Below are positions 22,655 to 35,374 of a stretch of DNA of 64,000 nucleotides, piece after piece. Origin of the DNA: Schistosoma haematobium (lineage: Eukaryota > Platyhelminthes > Trematoda > Strigeidida > Schistosomatidae); NCBI RefSeq assembly GCF_000699445.3, contig NC_067196.1, positions 77,552,364 through 77,616,363 on the forward strand, given 5' to 3'. Below the pieces are notes generated by a model. That model saw only the letters and a list, made by a program, of their open reading frames with translations. It ran no database searches and was not told where the DNA came from. The first letter of the stretch is position 1; the number at the start of each line of letters is the position of its first letter. The position numbers were made by a program, and so were the translations under genes.

Positions 22655-23125
22655 TACAATTAATTTTGTTAGGCGCTTCAGTTAACTTCCTTAACAAACA
22701 ATGTTATTCGAACAGTAACAATTCGTCTATTTCATTGTATCATTGGGATCAATATCATTTCTGTATAAAATTCTATGCTTAATCACATGCTACAGCATAC
22801 GCACAGATCTCGCTCTAGCTAAAATGTTAATTGCATAAGTATTGCTCAATGAATCATTCGCTTTCCCATATGTATGTGTGTTTCAATCTTACTAATTACT
22901 TTGCCTTCCTTCGCTGCGTCCTGACTATAAATTCGCCTCTGTATTCGCTCGCTCACAGACATTTGCCTCTCTGCTTCAAATTCGCTCGATGTGTTTGTAG
23001 CTTTGTTATTTGTGCTATCCATTAATAAACAGTGGTCGCTGCTTTTTATTGCCTTCTGATTTCAAACATCGTTGGGATTTATATAATAACAGTCATCACG
23101 GTGATTGATAAATAAAACCTAGGAA
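22655..23125 (+). repeat. LTR-like dispersed repeat, family 2, copy 1
   Basis: About 80-85% identical by eye to 29790-30262 and more distantly to 56965-57435. Shared landmarks are TTAACTTCCTTAACAAACAA, the ATTCGCTCG stretches, ATCCATTAATAAAC (a polyadenylation-like signal) and ATATAATAAC near the right end. Length, single-copy state and the AATAAA position suggest a solo LTR. No target-site duplication was identified, so this is inference. Confidence 0.6.
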
Positions 23126-24385
23126 ATTATCTCGAAGCCAAGCCACTACAAGGTAAAAATAGATAACTTTTCAAATTCATCAGGGAAAATAGTACTAAAA
23201 GCATAGAGTAACCTCACTCCAAGACGCTTAAACAAGGACTGTAGCACATCAACAAACAGTTTTGATTGGTCAACAGCTACTCTGCAAACCTGGAACAGTT
23301 CCAAGAAAAGCTGAATGGAAGACATGTATCATTTAGTGAACACTTAACAAAATTTTAAAGTTCACATCTAGCTTGAAACCAGAGGGAGAAGGAGAATCTA
23401 ACAGGTTGGACTTCGGAGATTTTTAATGGTATTTTTTTAGAAGTTAGGTAAATTAAGATATTAGCTCGTGTCCTATTTGACCTTCTTTGATTTCCTCCCC
23501 TATGGCGTAGATGAGATGTCCATATTTTTATCAAAGGGCAAATATAATAATTATTATGTGATTGTGTACAAGGATTCTTGAAAATATAGTCAATACCTTG
23601 TTTTCTATCACTTAACAATAGATGTCTATCATACATTACTGACGAGTGATGGAACAGTCGGATGACTAATTATCAGAATAAATTAATGTACCATGTAGTA
23701 ATGGCAAATCAATGGGTGAGATTGTAATTCACAATAAGTGTTATTACATACATTTCATTTTCCTGCTTTACTCCTTTTGTTCAAATCACATTGTCTATGT
23801 TTAGTTAAATCTCTGTATAATTAATACTGCTATTCATTCTACTCTAGTTTTATTCATCATTTTAATTTCATCCCTATCAGTTAATGTACTGAGACAAGGT
23901 TTCCTGATGAATATTTGTTGTCATACTCAACGCGAATTATAACTGAATGACTAAATTCCTCCTCATGTTCATCAGTTTGTTGAATATAAATGAATGCGAA
24001 TTTTCCATTTGGAAATACTTTTTTTTAAAATGATTAAGATTTGCATAATTTAATTGTTTGTTTAAAAAAACGGTAATTTAATTAATCAAAACAAAAAAAA
24101 CAAAGAAAAGCAAAAACATAATGTGATCATAAGTTGAATTGATGTACATTTATAATGATTAATCACCTGAATTTTTCAAGGAGAATTTCTCACGATAATG
24201 TTATAAATATTATGTTGCCTTGGTGACATCATTAATGATGCGTTATTTCAATTTACATTTCATGTCTTAGATAAAATTTAGTTGAGGACATCAAACACAA
24301 TAAGAAAATAAATAGCCGTTCTTTACTTTTAATAAACATCAATTACATAATATCAATTTTAACACATAAGAACGAAAAAAACTGG
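23126..24385. other. AT-rich DNA, no gene recognised
   Basis: The 93-codon minus frame at 23355-23636 has no recognisable motif. 23865-23935 shares short stretches (GTTAATGTACTGAGA) with 44790-44850, hinting at another old repeat family. Confidence 0.35.
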
Positions 24386-24387
24386 GA

Positions 24388-24770
24388 ATTATGGGAGAAC
24401 CCCTTCTGATACTAATCAACATATACTTACTAGTGACTGGCTTCAAGAGGTATTTCGTAGAGTTCCAGTGAGAAGCAGTGACCAGTGTAGTTCAAACAGG
24501 GTCTGTTGTGAGATAGGAACTCACTGATGACAATGGTGGATGCGTCGCTGAACTTCGTGGATTAATTGAAGTTAGATTTCAGTTCAGTGGTCTAGATGTT
24601 AAGCGTTTATGCGCTAGACTGATAGGTCCTGCGTTCAAACCCCGCGAGGCGGTGCCGTGGATGCGCACTGCTGAGAAGTCCCACAATAGGACGAAACGAC
24701 CGTCCAGGTTTTTCATGTTGGTCTAGCTTTAATTGATTCATGATCTCAACTATTGAAAGAACTCTTTAAG
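24388..24770 (+). repeat. Near full-length hammerhead-SINE, plus strand
   Basis: In order: a piece of the element's own 3' tail (ACCCCTTCTGATACTAAT, near 24395-24412), the 5' leader (24430-24580), A box and B box (24590-24650), hammerhead (24662-24712; core CTGAGAA with one substitution, GACGAAACG kept), then the 3' region ending at CATGATCTCAACTATTGAAA. The tail in front of the head suggests a tandem or circular template. Confidence 0.75.
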
Positions 24771-25424
24771 TTTAGAATTACGGACTCCTATGGCTATAAT
24801 GAATAGTTAAAGTTTTTATAAGAAAACAAAAGATATATGGGTATCCCAAAACTCAGTTTTAAATGACAAAGTTTAGCGCATTTTTCAATATTATCTTTAG
24901 AAGCATGTAATACTAACTTTAATGTATTAAAACTACAATTTATGGGCGAAATCATGATATCCAAAGGAAATTTTGCTCTAAAGGATTATCATAAACCAAA
25001 ACATAATTGAGTGATTTTTCCATACCACTTAAATACGTAAATGGTATTCGATTACACTGTGAGAAAATGTTATGGCTGATAATGTTAAGTATCGGACAAA
25101 CTTTATCGTAATTAAACTAAAGATGCCACATATCAAGAGTAGCAGAATCAACCACAGTGGTACAGTTACATTCATTCTTAATGGTACTCTGAATCTCAAA
25201 CTAACTATCATCTCTAAATTTTTGCTCTTAAGTTTCATTTATTCTTTTTCAAGTATATATTCATCTCTTTTCATACTACCTTCATTCAGTACTTTTAATC
25301 TTGTATTGATATCAAGTATAACAGTTTACAATTATCCACAATCATGCCAAACTTTAGCCATTAGTCAATATATTGTCCTTTACAGAATTTTTAACTGCAT
25401 TAGTGCTATAACGTGTGGCCTGTG
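24771..25424. other. AT-rich DNA, nothing recognised
   Basis: Overlapping frames on both strands at 25029-25443 are chance frames. Confidence 0.4.
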
Positions 25425-25935
25425 TGTCCTGTACATTGGATAACGTAATAATACCGCCAGTTAGAGAGCAGCGAAATTATCAATCGAACCAGTGATGCAT
25501 AAAATCCGTGCGAGCAGTCTAGAGTCCTGATTGGTCTCGCTTCCTGTCTAGTCCAGCCATTTAAGTTCAGAACGCCAATCTCAGCCTCTGCAATATGAAT
25601 CATTATATTTCAAACATACTGGATTTATATATCAACCAGACAGACCACAACGTACCATAAAATATGAAACAACATTTGTACAATATTTAGCCAAATGTGG
25701 CTGTGAATGAGGGAGGTAGTGATTAATAGACAGGGCATAATTCAAGAATGGTAAATCTTATAATAATAGTTCATAGGTCAAAATAAAGCTCTTAATAAGA
25801 GGGACATGAATATACATAGTTTAGTTATTTAACAATTATACGACAAAGATATACGCATAGTATTGGTCCATAAATGGATCCCAAAAGTTACCATTCATTA
25901 TCCTTATCGGGACATAACAGTTAGAATTATAATAC
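25425..25935 (-). repeat. LTR-like repeat family 1, left inverted arm
   Basis: This is the reverse complement of 26525-27035 at roughly 95% identity, and nearly perfect over the central half. It ends on the right with GGGACATAAC, the complement of the family start. A 65-codon frame (MIHIAEAEIGVLNLNGWTRQEARP) occurs in both arms. Confidence 0.8.
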
Positions 25936-26337
25936 AAGTAATAAGCTCATTTATATTGTCATAATATCCAGCTTACCTATTGATTAACCATTATCTAGTA
26001 TATAATTCATGCATTAAACAACAACAATATTCTGTATTATGGTAATATTCTAACATTTAAGTAAAAGTTAAAAATATTTACTCTATTAAAAATCCGATAT
26101 TTCTAACATTCATTTACATTTTAAAGATCATCGATTCATAATTCCTGTTTTTGTTTTGTTTTGATGTTCCTATATATTGACGAATTATAAAGTATGTTTA
26201 ACCATAAAAGGTAAATAAATAAGATAATCATTTTATTTAACAAAATTCATAGTGTATATTATTGTTATTTTGTTTGTATCATAATCAATTATTAATCAAG
26301 TACAATGTTTATAACCAAAATGTATCATTATCTAAAG
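25936..26337. other. Spacer between inverted arms
   Basis: AT-rich DNA between the two arms; no gene. Together with 26338-26524 it would form the loop of a hairpin. Confidence 0.4.
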
Positions 26338-26430
26338 TTTATATTAATGATGTCGTTCAGAAGAAGGATGCAAAACTTTACGAATAAACCATCCAACTTA
26401 GAGAACAAAAAACTCTATCAAAATCACTAA
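26338..26430 (+). repeat. Solitary PLE-associated terminal segment, decayed
   Basis: It includes GATGTCGTTCAGAAGAAGGA and AACCATCCAACTTAGAGAAC, diverged from the copy at 3887-3965. It lies in the spacer of the inverted LTR-like pair. Confidence 0.6.
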
Positions 26431-26524
26431 ATTTACAACAGCAACAACAACAACAAGAAAAAGAAAAACTACACTCATGTTTTATATATAAAAAGTAATA
26501 AACTGTTCTAGCAACTATTGCATA

Positions 26525-27035
26525 TTTTCATGTTATATCCCAATATGAATAATGAATGGTAATTCTTGGGATCTATTTATGAACCAATACTATGAGTATA
26601 TTTTTGTCGTATAATTGTTGAATAACTAAACTATGTATATTCATGTCCCTCTTATTAAGAGCTTTATTTTGACCTATGAACTATTATTATAAGATTTACC
26701 ATTCTTGAATTATGCCCTGTCTATTAATCACTACCTCCCTCATTCACAGCCACATTTGGCTAAATATTGTACAAATGTTGTTTCATATTTTATGGTACGT
26801 TGTGGTCTGTCTGGTTGATATATAAATCCAGTATGTTTGAAATATAATGATTCATATTGCAGAGGCTGAGATTGGCGTTCTGAACTTAAATGGCTGGACT
26901 AGACAGGAAGCGAGACCAATCAGGACTCTAGACTGCTCGCACGGATTTTATGCATCACTGGTTCGATTGATAATTTCACTGCCCTCTGATTGGCGGTGTC
27001 GTTGCGTTATCCAATATACAGGGCACACAGGTTCA
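26525..27035 (+). repeat. LTR-like repeat family 1, right inverted arm
   Basis: It starts TGTTATATCCC and ends near CAGGGCACACAGG. Pairs with 25425-25935. The outer ends of the arms differ more than the middle, as if the middle had been homogenised by gene conversion. Confidence 0.8.
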
Positions 27036-27544
27036 TAAGTTTTAACATTTCACACATCAAACTGAATAAAATGGTATAGTTTAAACCCAACGTTTAATGA
27101 AAAACGTTCAATATAAATTAAAGGGGTTCGTTAATTCATGATGCGTTTACGATAAGCATATCTTTTATTTTCTGACGAAATATAAAAAGTGAAAAGAAGC
27201 ATAAAATATGAATGATACCCTTTTAGATCAATTAAATGTATAAAATTTATCAAAACCAAATTATTTACTATTCATAAACAACAACAAAAAATTCATGTGT
27301 GAAAAAGGCAAATTTTCTTAGAATTAAAAATTAAAATCCCCTCCTAAAAACAATAAACATAATTTTAAAATTTCAAAATCGTTACCTACTAATATTAATT
27401 TTAAATACGATCATAGTTAATGATCAAGATCTAGAAAGAAAACAAAAAAACAATTAATGCACAGAATGTTTTTCTCTCGAATTTCAATACAGTTTCTTAC
27501 TACTAAAATATTGTGATACTTCATAGCTCCTATATTTAAAAAAA
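27036..27544. other. AT-rich DNA, nothing recognised
   Basis: No supported feature. Confidence 0.4.
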
Positions 27545-27824
27545 AAAGTTTCTTATGGCGAGTTGGGGTCGCTAACCCCATGCGCAACCCTCCTCCATTA
27601 TCCAGGCTTGGGACCGGTAGTAGCCCTCACATGAAATCCTTAAGCTTAAAGCAAAACAAGAAGACCAAAGAACACATTACGTCGAGAAATGGAGAAAGAT
27701 ATGAGAAAAATGAACAATAATTGGATAGAATTAGAAAGGAAGACAGAGTGAGTTGGAGAATTCTGGTCGTCGACCTATGCTTCATTGGGAGTAACAGGCG
27801 TAAGTAAGTAAGTAAGTAAGTAAT
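27545..27824 (+). mobile_element. SR2 insertion with inverted 5' module (twin-primed)
   Basis: About 27548-27635 is the SR2 5' module in minus orientation (GTTGGGGTCGCTAACCCCAT and the following part). It is joined directly to the SR2 3' end in plus orientation (27636-27805), ending in a (TAAG)n tail at about 27799-27820. An inverted 5' segment followed by a direct 3' segment and tail is the classic twin-priming outcome. Confidence 0.75.
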
Positions 27825-28664
27825 ATTTAAAAAGACCAAATCAATTGGATAGTTTATTTCGTAAATTAATGATTATGGTGAAAATAATACCATTTTATCA
27901 TGTAGAAACTATGATTACTAGATCGTATAAACTACTTAGATTAGTTTGAATTTCATTATAAATAACTGATAAAAACTTATTACAATTCAAGATAGAATCA
28001 GTGAATACTGTGAGAAATATTGTGATCTAACAGTAGTTACGTGCCATTTGTTACATATCAAAAAAATAAAGAACTGCGGTGAAAGCTATTCAGTAAATAA
28101 GTATGCTCAAATTTGAGACAAAAACCATGCGATGTAAATATGAGTGCAATATTTCCATAGAAAATTTTGAATAATACGTCATATGCTCTCTAACTTATAA
28201 GAAGAATGTATTGTAAAATAAAATTATATAAATTAGGTGAATTATTTTCGAGGTTTATCACTTTTTTAAATTGAAAACGAATTATGTATAATCATGATGT
28301 TGGTATGTTCAATGAAGTATGTGTTAGAAACCATCAGAATGAAATCTAAACTAGTCTTATAAAGATATAGAATAACATTAATACTACAGACTGTTTTTCA
28401 TAAATGTATACCTATCTTCTCCAGAAATGTTCACATAATAATAAAAATTTGTTTCTTTTAAAGTATTCCGTAGAACGACTTGTAAATGATTACTGACCAT
28501 CTTGGTACTGTGGGTCAATATGTTGAATAGATCCAGTTGTACATTTAATATTTCTTCAAACGAATAGATTAAGTTACATTGAATCAGTATGAAAATATAC
28601 ATCAACCGAAAAGTTAAATAGGTCAAGATTCGATCATATAAATTAATGACTATAATCTAGTTAT
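27825..28664. other. AT-rich DNA, nothing recognised
   Basis: The 80-codon minus frame at 28384-28626 has no recognisable motif. Confidence 0.4.
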
Positions 28665-29085
28665 ACATTCAAATTTCACTAAACCTAATAACCAGGAATT
28701 ATTTCCTGGAGTTCGAGTGGGAAGCAGTGACCAGTGAATTTCAACCGGGTCAGTTGTGGGACAGTAACTCACTGACGATAATAGTGGACGGTGGCGCAGT
28801 TTCATGGATTGTTTGAAGTTAGACATTAACACCGTTGGATGCCGGCCGGATCAGTGGTCTAGAGATTAGGCGCTCGCGCGCGAGACTGATAGGTCCTCGA
28901 TTCAAATCTCGCGAGGCGAGATTGTGGATGCGCACTACTGAGGAGTCCCACGACAGGACGGAACGCCCGTCTAGTGATTCCAGGTCTTCCATGATGGTCT
29001 GGCTTTAATTGACTCACGAATCCAACTATTAAATTAATAGGAAAAATGTCTCCACGAAACCTCCTTCTGATACTAATAACTACTT
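28665..29085 (+). repeat. Full-length hammerhead-SINE, plus strand
   Basis: 5' leader (about 28680-28830), the GCCGGCCGGATCAGTGGTCT head with A box (28840-28875), B box ATTCAAATCTC (28898-28908), hammerhead (28928-28978) with core CTGAGGA intact but GGAA in place of GAAA, then the 3' region and complete type-1 tail (CTTCTGATACTAAT near 29068-29082). It is the most complete single copy in the window and a good reference for the family layout. Confidence 0.85.
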
Positions 29086-29446
29086 GTTTATTTGATAACA
29101 TTCTAAAAATAGTTCCTTATGACCAACTAGAATCAAAATTATGATTATCACACATTATAATTTTCATATTTCAAGATTACAAATGGTATTTCACAAATGT
29201 TACATTCATTTAACTCTTTAAGTTTGGCACCAGATAAAAATAATTCATCAGCGATCATTTCTATATTGCAAGTTCTTTATGACTTTTAATGGCATGTCGA
29301 AAATTAAATATGTAGTTTTTTTAACACCCTATTAAACTATCAAAAACATGAGATTCAGTAAAACAATTTGTTTACAAGCTGTACAGATGTCTACTTAGTT
29401 ATCCGAATAGAAACTTGAAATGAAAACAAGTATATATTCATTGTAA
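29086..29446. other. AT-rich DNA, nothing recognised
   Basis: No supported feature. Confidence 0.4.
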
Positions 29447-29750
29447 GCAGAGATGGCTGGTGGCTAGCAGCGGAGTTTAGAACGCACTTTTCGTCCTTTT
29501 TGAGACTCGTCAGTTGTGTACCTTGATCGAAGGGTTTGTGTTCAATTCAGGACTCTGAGATGTCGTTTTATCCATCTGAGGAGTCACGAATAAGAAAAAA
29601 CGCCAGTCTTGGATTCCACTGCTAGCTACCGTCGTCTCTGATTATAACGCTTGCGAATTAAAGCAATATCGGGACAGGATGCCCGTATTTTAATAAGAGA
29701 CTGATCAATTCCAGTCCTAAACATCAATGAGATGATTCAAACATCGAGTA
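29447..29750. repeat. Head-to-head Sm-alpha pair
   Basis: 29447-29533 is a minus-strand Sm-alpha hammerhead region. About 29535-29750 is a plus copy with B-box-like GTGTTCAATTC, hammerhead (core CTGAGGA; GACGAAAC decayed to GAAAAAAC) and the Sm-alpha 3' part. The 5' ends meet near 29534. Confidence 0.75.
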
Positions 29751-29789
29751 TCAAATTGAGTATATAATCCATTTATTTCACACAGCATT

Positions 29790-30262
29790 TCCTCTCCTAC
29801 AATTAATTTCGATAATAGTTAAATTTTTCAAGCCCTTCAATTAACTTCCTTAACAAACAATGTTATTCGAACAGTAACAATTCGTCTTTTTCATTGTGTT
29901 ATTAGGATCAATATCATTTTTGTATAAAATTGTATGCTTGATCACATACTACAACCTACGTACATATCCCTCTCTAGCTAAAATGTTAATCGCTTAAATA
30001 TCGCTCGATGAATCATTCTCTTCTGAATATGTATATGTACTCGAGTCCTATTATTAACCTTCGCCTTGCCAAGCTGCGCCTTGATTCGATTTGACTATAA
30101 ATTTGCCTTTCTGCTTCAAATTCGCTCGATGTGTTTGTAACTTTGTTATTTGTGCTATCCATTAATAAACTGTAGTCTCCAGCTCTTATTGCCTTCTGAT
30201 TTCAAATACCGTTCGGTTTTATATAATAACGTCTATCAAGATGATTGATTAACGAAGTCACT
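29790..30262 (+). repeat. LTR-like dispersed repeat, family 2, copy 2
   Basis: Parallel to 22655-23125 over its full length, with shared CCATTAATAAAC and a right end at ATATAATAACG followed by the similar TCAAGATGATTGATT. See copy 1 for the LTR argument. Confidence 0.6.
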
Positions 30263-31970
30263 ACATACTTTCAAACTGTTTATTTGTTTAAAAACAAAAC
30301 CATGTGAAATACGATTTATATGTTTAAAAACTTTTTTAGTCACAAAAGTGTTTGAATTAGTTGTGTTAACGAAACGCCGAATGAATCAATACCTTCCATT
30401 AGATTGAATACAACCATAAAAGCAACTTTTATCATTAATTTAAATAAAACTAGGGACTTTGTCTTTTATGCTCCACATCAGTACATATCTACGAACCCAA
30501 AACACGTCAAACGCAATGATCACAAATCTCTAGTCATGTTTAATATTTTACATTGACTAAATCAATTTGTACTTTGAACCACATTGTGATATCGGTTAGG
30601 AAAATAATTACACTCTCTTAATGGTTATGTTTCATCTCTATGAGTTTCGTAAGCAACTTACAAGTCCAGGGAAACTATTCACGCAGACTAGCCTCAGAGG
30701 TAGAATTTTCGTGATGGCAATATGCCCGATATCAATATATGCATATACGACTACCGATGTACTGATTTCAAGAAATCTATGGATGAAACATTGTTTTTCT
30801 TAATTAAGAGAAATTATGCTTGGTTTGTATTGTAGATAACGCAGGTTTATTTAAACATTATATTTATTTATTGCAACACATATTAGCTATGTGTGTAGGT
30901 TCAAAAATGAACATTTAATGAAAACATAACCAGACGTAAACAAATAAGAACCTAAAGCCATCGTGCCAACAATACGTAGGTTCAAATTTTTTCATACTTG
31001 ACGCATATTTGTATCTCACTTAGAACAAGATTACAGATTATTCTTCCCAATGAGTGCTAGCTATCATAAAACCTAGATTGAAGGCCTTTTGTGAAATATC
31101 TATAAACACCTTATATTATTGGAAATACTATTGACAAATGGTTGAAAAGTATGAGAACATTATGTAATTAAGTTTCCGTGACTAACATTTAAAAAGGCTA
31201 ATACTTATCATAACCTTAACAGGTACATATTTGTAAGATAACTGAAATTACACAGTACTTTATTCAATGGCTTTTCTAAAATATGACTTAATTTTATTTT
31301 GTGTTGATGTGCTTAATAATGATCGGGTTTGAGAAGCATTCTTGAAGTTCTAGTGATAATTTTTTCCCAGGAAAGTCCAATCATATAAGATATAAAACAA
31401 ATACAAAACGCTGTATTGCTCATTGAATGAAGTTGGAAATGTGTACTGATGGAGTTTAAGTCGGAGGTGTAAGCTCAGTAGTCTGATGGTTAGAATTATA
31501 GGTTCTGATTTCGGTAATTTAGTACGTACCATTGCTGAAAGTCTTTCTAAGCTCTTGATGTATACTGAGACAATAATTGTTTTCCCAAAACATAATCTTT
31601 ACAGGCGTAATATCTACTGCTTAGTAAAATAATTACATGACAGACAGGGAATTACAGATTTCTATTGACTTTTGACAGATTTTGGTGATACAAAATCCTT
31701 TTTCTAGGAAACAAAATACATTTTTCGTGTTTCTCAGTCACTCATTTACTTAAAATAATAGAAACTTTACTTCCTTTTTGCTAAAACTATAGAAAGCTAT
31801 GGGAAACACTTCCTTGTTAATAATGTAAACAAATGAATGTTTAGAATATTTATGTGAACACATTTTATGTTATTTTAATGGTATATTCGTAATTACTAGT
31901 TAAACGAAATAGTAATGGGATATTTTTTCGTAAAATATTAATGTTCTGAGTAGTTATACATATCGTCGTT
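30263..31970. other. AT-rich DNA, no gene recognised
   Basis: 31455-31530 has a weak tRNA-like SINE head (GTAAGCTCAGTAGTCTGATGG) that may be an old SINE. Otherwise nothing is supported. Confidence 0.35.
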
Positions 31971-31971
31971 A

Positions 31972-32172
31972 ATTGCTTACCCCTGTTACTCCCAATGGAA
32001 CATAAGTCGCTGACCAGCATTCGCCAACTCACTCTGTCCTCGGCCTTCTTTTCTGGTCCTATCTAATTGTTGTTCATTCTTCTCACGTCTGTCTCAATTT
32101 CTCGACGTAATGTGTTCTTTGGTCATCCTATTCTCCTTCCTCTTCTCGCTAAAAAATCGTTAACCAGAAAAC
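31972..32172 (-). mobile_element. SR2 3' end with inverted 5' piece (twin-primed)
   Basis: 31972-32138 is the SR2 3' end in minus orientation. It is joined to about 30 bp of the SR2 5' module in plus orientation (CTCGCTAAAAAATCGTTAAC near 32143-32163). This is the mirror image of 27545-27824. Confidence 0.65.
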
Positions 32173-33594
32173 AATATTTATCGTCGTATTATTGACTAAA
32201 TACAAAAGTATTCAGAAACCATCATTTTCCTTTAATCTTATTTTCATGATCTCATTGAATTATAAACTAAAGAATATAGCAAATATAAATAACAGACTGG
32301 GGAACTAGTAGTAAAAAGCTTAATCAACAATGTTGGGAAGCTCAAAGAACCTTTTTTTCATTTGTAAAGTTTCTTTATGATAAAAACAATTTAAAATTAA
32401 ACATCATCCACACAATGTGTACAGAACTATTCAGTTTAAAGTTTTAAACTTAGGTTTTCTGCTGAATGACACTTAATAGAATGAAGAATCTGAATTCTCA
32501 AAGAAATTAATTGCTCTCTATAGGATTCAAACTCACTGACTGACAGTCACAGATGTAACTACTAAGTTATTCTAGTTGCAATTAGCCTTCTACTAAAGTC
32601 TAAGAACTGAGGTGTTTGCTATGAGCCATTTCAGTATTATTCAATGTCATGTGGATATAGGTGCTGACTGGGATTTATAGGTCAATTTGCAATGTAACCC
32701 ACTGGAAATACTAATACATTTTGTCTAGTGGTTAGTTGTAGGTGTTAGAACGATATAATCCAGTCACATTAACTGGCATAAGTTACTTCTGATTTATCAC
32801 TTGGTTGAAATATTTTTTAATTATGGAATACAATAATATAACTCTTAAATCTCAGTCAACCATACAAATACTGGAAAATTAGTGAAAGAAATATGTGATA
32901 CGTGACTGGAAACCTACCACAAAAAGTTTTTAAGGTAAATAATTGAAAATGAAATTTTAGTTAATTTCATGGTTGAATATATTCGGTAAGATGCTGCAGT
33001 AAAATCCTTGTCTAAAATGAATTAAATGTAGATACATACTTTTAATTCAGTTGATCATAATGTTTTTTCTACCATTCTTAAAATGTTATTTTAACGAAAT
33101 CTCTGATAAGACTTAGTGAGAACACTTGAATTAAATGTGTTTTAACACGATTGGGTTTGGCAATACAATGTATCACCTAGCAATATCAGTTGTAATTAGC
33201 CATTTTAAGTAAGACATGTTTAGACGTGGTGTGTTTACTGTATTCATTGAAGATCATATCGTTTGACTGATTTCGCTCCTTATATTACAGATAAATATCG
33301 TTTATACTGTTCGGAAATCTAAGTACGAGGTTCTGAAAAACTGAGAGGCTTTCGTTATTCTGGTCATTAACTTTGCCTTTTATACTGTATCCATACAAAA
33401 CATATTTCACCTTAAATAGGGCTCCCACGTTATTTCATAGCTTTTGTATCAATTAGAATGCCAGCAAAAATAAAAATTATGCTTTTTAAATGGTTGTATT
33501 TACATCTCTATTTTCGTCGATAAAGTACCACTATTAGTTAATAGTAGTATATCACTAACACAATGATAAGAGTTGGGCTATTATCACCAGTGGG
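32173..33594. other. AT-rich DNA, no gene recognised
   Basis: 32520-32585 contains a tRNA-like inverted B box (GGATTCAAACTC), possibly an old SINE head on the minus strand. Nothing else is supported. Confidence 0.35.
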
Positions 33595-33790
33595 CAAGTA
33601 AATAATAACCTACGACAACTTGACAGTTGTTTCATCTTAGTAACGAATCACCAAATAATGTCATATTGGATATAAAGTATGTTACACACCTTGATAACTT
33701 AGAGTTTTAGTTAGAATCCAGTCTGTTTTTTGTCAGCATGCACTGCTGAGGAGCGCCATACTCAATGTTCTCTAGTTTTCATAGTTTCTC
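33595..33790. repeat. Decayed head-to-head hammerhead-SINE pair
   Basis: 33610-33650 resembles the minus-strand hammerhead region (CTTGACAGTTGTTTCATCTT). 33735-33785 resembles the plus-strand one (GCACTGCTGAGGAGCGCCAT) with the core kept, but the GAAA block is missing. Boundaries are uncertain. Confidence 0.45.
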
Positions 33791-35374
33791 AATGAAGAGT
33801 TCTGTAAAAAGACAGAATTCCAACTAAACAATTTCCTTTACTTAGCAATTTATTTAAATGTCTTGTAAAGTCTTTAGTATGTATGACTGCCTTATATTTG
33901 GTGGATAGATGTCAGACAATCAGTTTTTGAATATCGGGGTAAGTTCTGGTTATTTGAGTGTGATGTATCCCGACCTCAATTCCAATAGGCGAATCCAAAA
34001 AGCTAGGCTAATTTTTCAAGACTGGATGGTGATGGGCTAAACACATCAGACATAGTTTCTGACGAAAACACATATATTTAAGAACGAGTTGTCCAAGTAT
34101 TCTCTATTCATATAGCCATTAAAAGTTCTGTGTACACTTCTGATTACCTCACTTGAGCAACTGGTTAGTCTGATGTGTAAGAAGCATACACACTAATGTC
34201 AAACTTGGGCATCTACAGAAAGCAAAATTTCTTGCGAACAGGTCCAACTTATGAGAATAATAATCATATCACTTGGTAATTGAATAAAACGAAGTGTCGT
34301 ATGTGACTTGAATTTTCTTTAAGGTATACAAAACTTATAATGCTTTAAATATTCTGAACAACTGATTGCACAATCATATTGTTTTATTTGTAAAACGTTT
34401 TCTAGAAAACTGACGTTCAATTAGTTTCATTTACAGCGATTAGTTTTCCGTATCATGATAAATTATATGGTTATCCGTCAGGAAAATACATTTTCTAACC
34501 TTATTAGTCCAGTTTCCGATTACGCTTTATTTTAACAAGTAAATATTTTTATCAATAAATAATCAATCTGTTTACCAACTTATTATCAACATTATTTTAA
34601 CATTTATTATGCACAGTTTGTTTATTTCAAAATATTCTTGATATTGATAACTCATTTCATCTTTTCATTTCATGTTAAACATATGCATGCTGTAATCATG
34701 ACACAGATAATTTGTGTTGACAATATCCAAGAAAGAAAATTAATCACTGATAAGTGTTTATGGTAATATGATATATTCATCTCTTCTATTTTGATTTCGA
34801 TAAGGCAAAATTTGGCATTTTATTTTATGAGCTACTCATAAGTAGCTTGCAAGTGTAAAGCGTATTTTTCGTGTCATAGATTTGTGATAATGAAAAGCGA
34901 TTTTTAGTTGGATAAATCAATTACCAAATACCAACAGATTTTCTTAGACCTATGTTATTGAGGATGTTTGTATAGTATTTCCTCCAAAAATTTTACTCAA
35001 ATAGTAAATTAGTAACGAACTAAAGATGATTATGAATAGGAAAGTTTGATACCGATAAATTCAAATACCAATAAACTTCAAAAAAGAACAAAAGCTACAT
35101 TTTACTATATGACTTTATAGTGAAGTAAAACTGAGTTCAAGTGCCTTTGGAATGTTGAAATACAGCAAGAACTGAATATCATATTCATTAATTCTTTTTG
35201 GGATGGCCTAGTAGTTTTCATCATGTGTATTAAATCAAACCGTAGTATTCAGTTAAATTATTTTGCTTAAGCTCAAATGCTTGAGATCGTTGACAACCTT
35301 TTGGCTACATCTAAATCATATGGAACATTAAATTACGTTTTTAAAGGACTTAGTAGACAATTTATCTTGTACTG
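33791..35374. other. AT-rich DNA, nothing recognised
   Basis: No supported ORF, RNA gene or repeat. Confidence 0.4.

Noticed and set aside
25029..25443. Overlapping ORFs on both strands beside the inverted LTR-like pair
   Set aside because: They overlap each other in opposite directions and lack any motif.
25425..27035. Reading the inverted pair as a DNA transposon with terminal inverted repeats
   Set aside because: The arms are about 510 bp, a diverged single copy exists alone at 11705-12120, and there is no transposase between them; two opposed LTR-like copies fit better.
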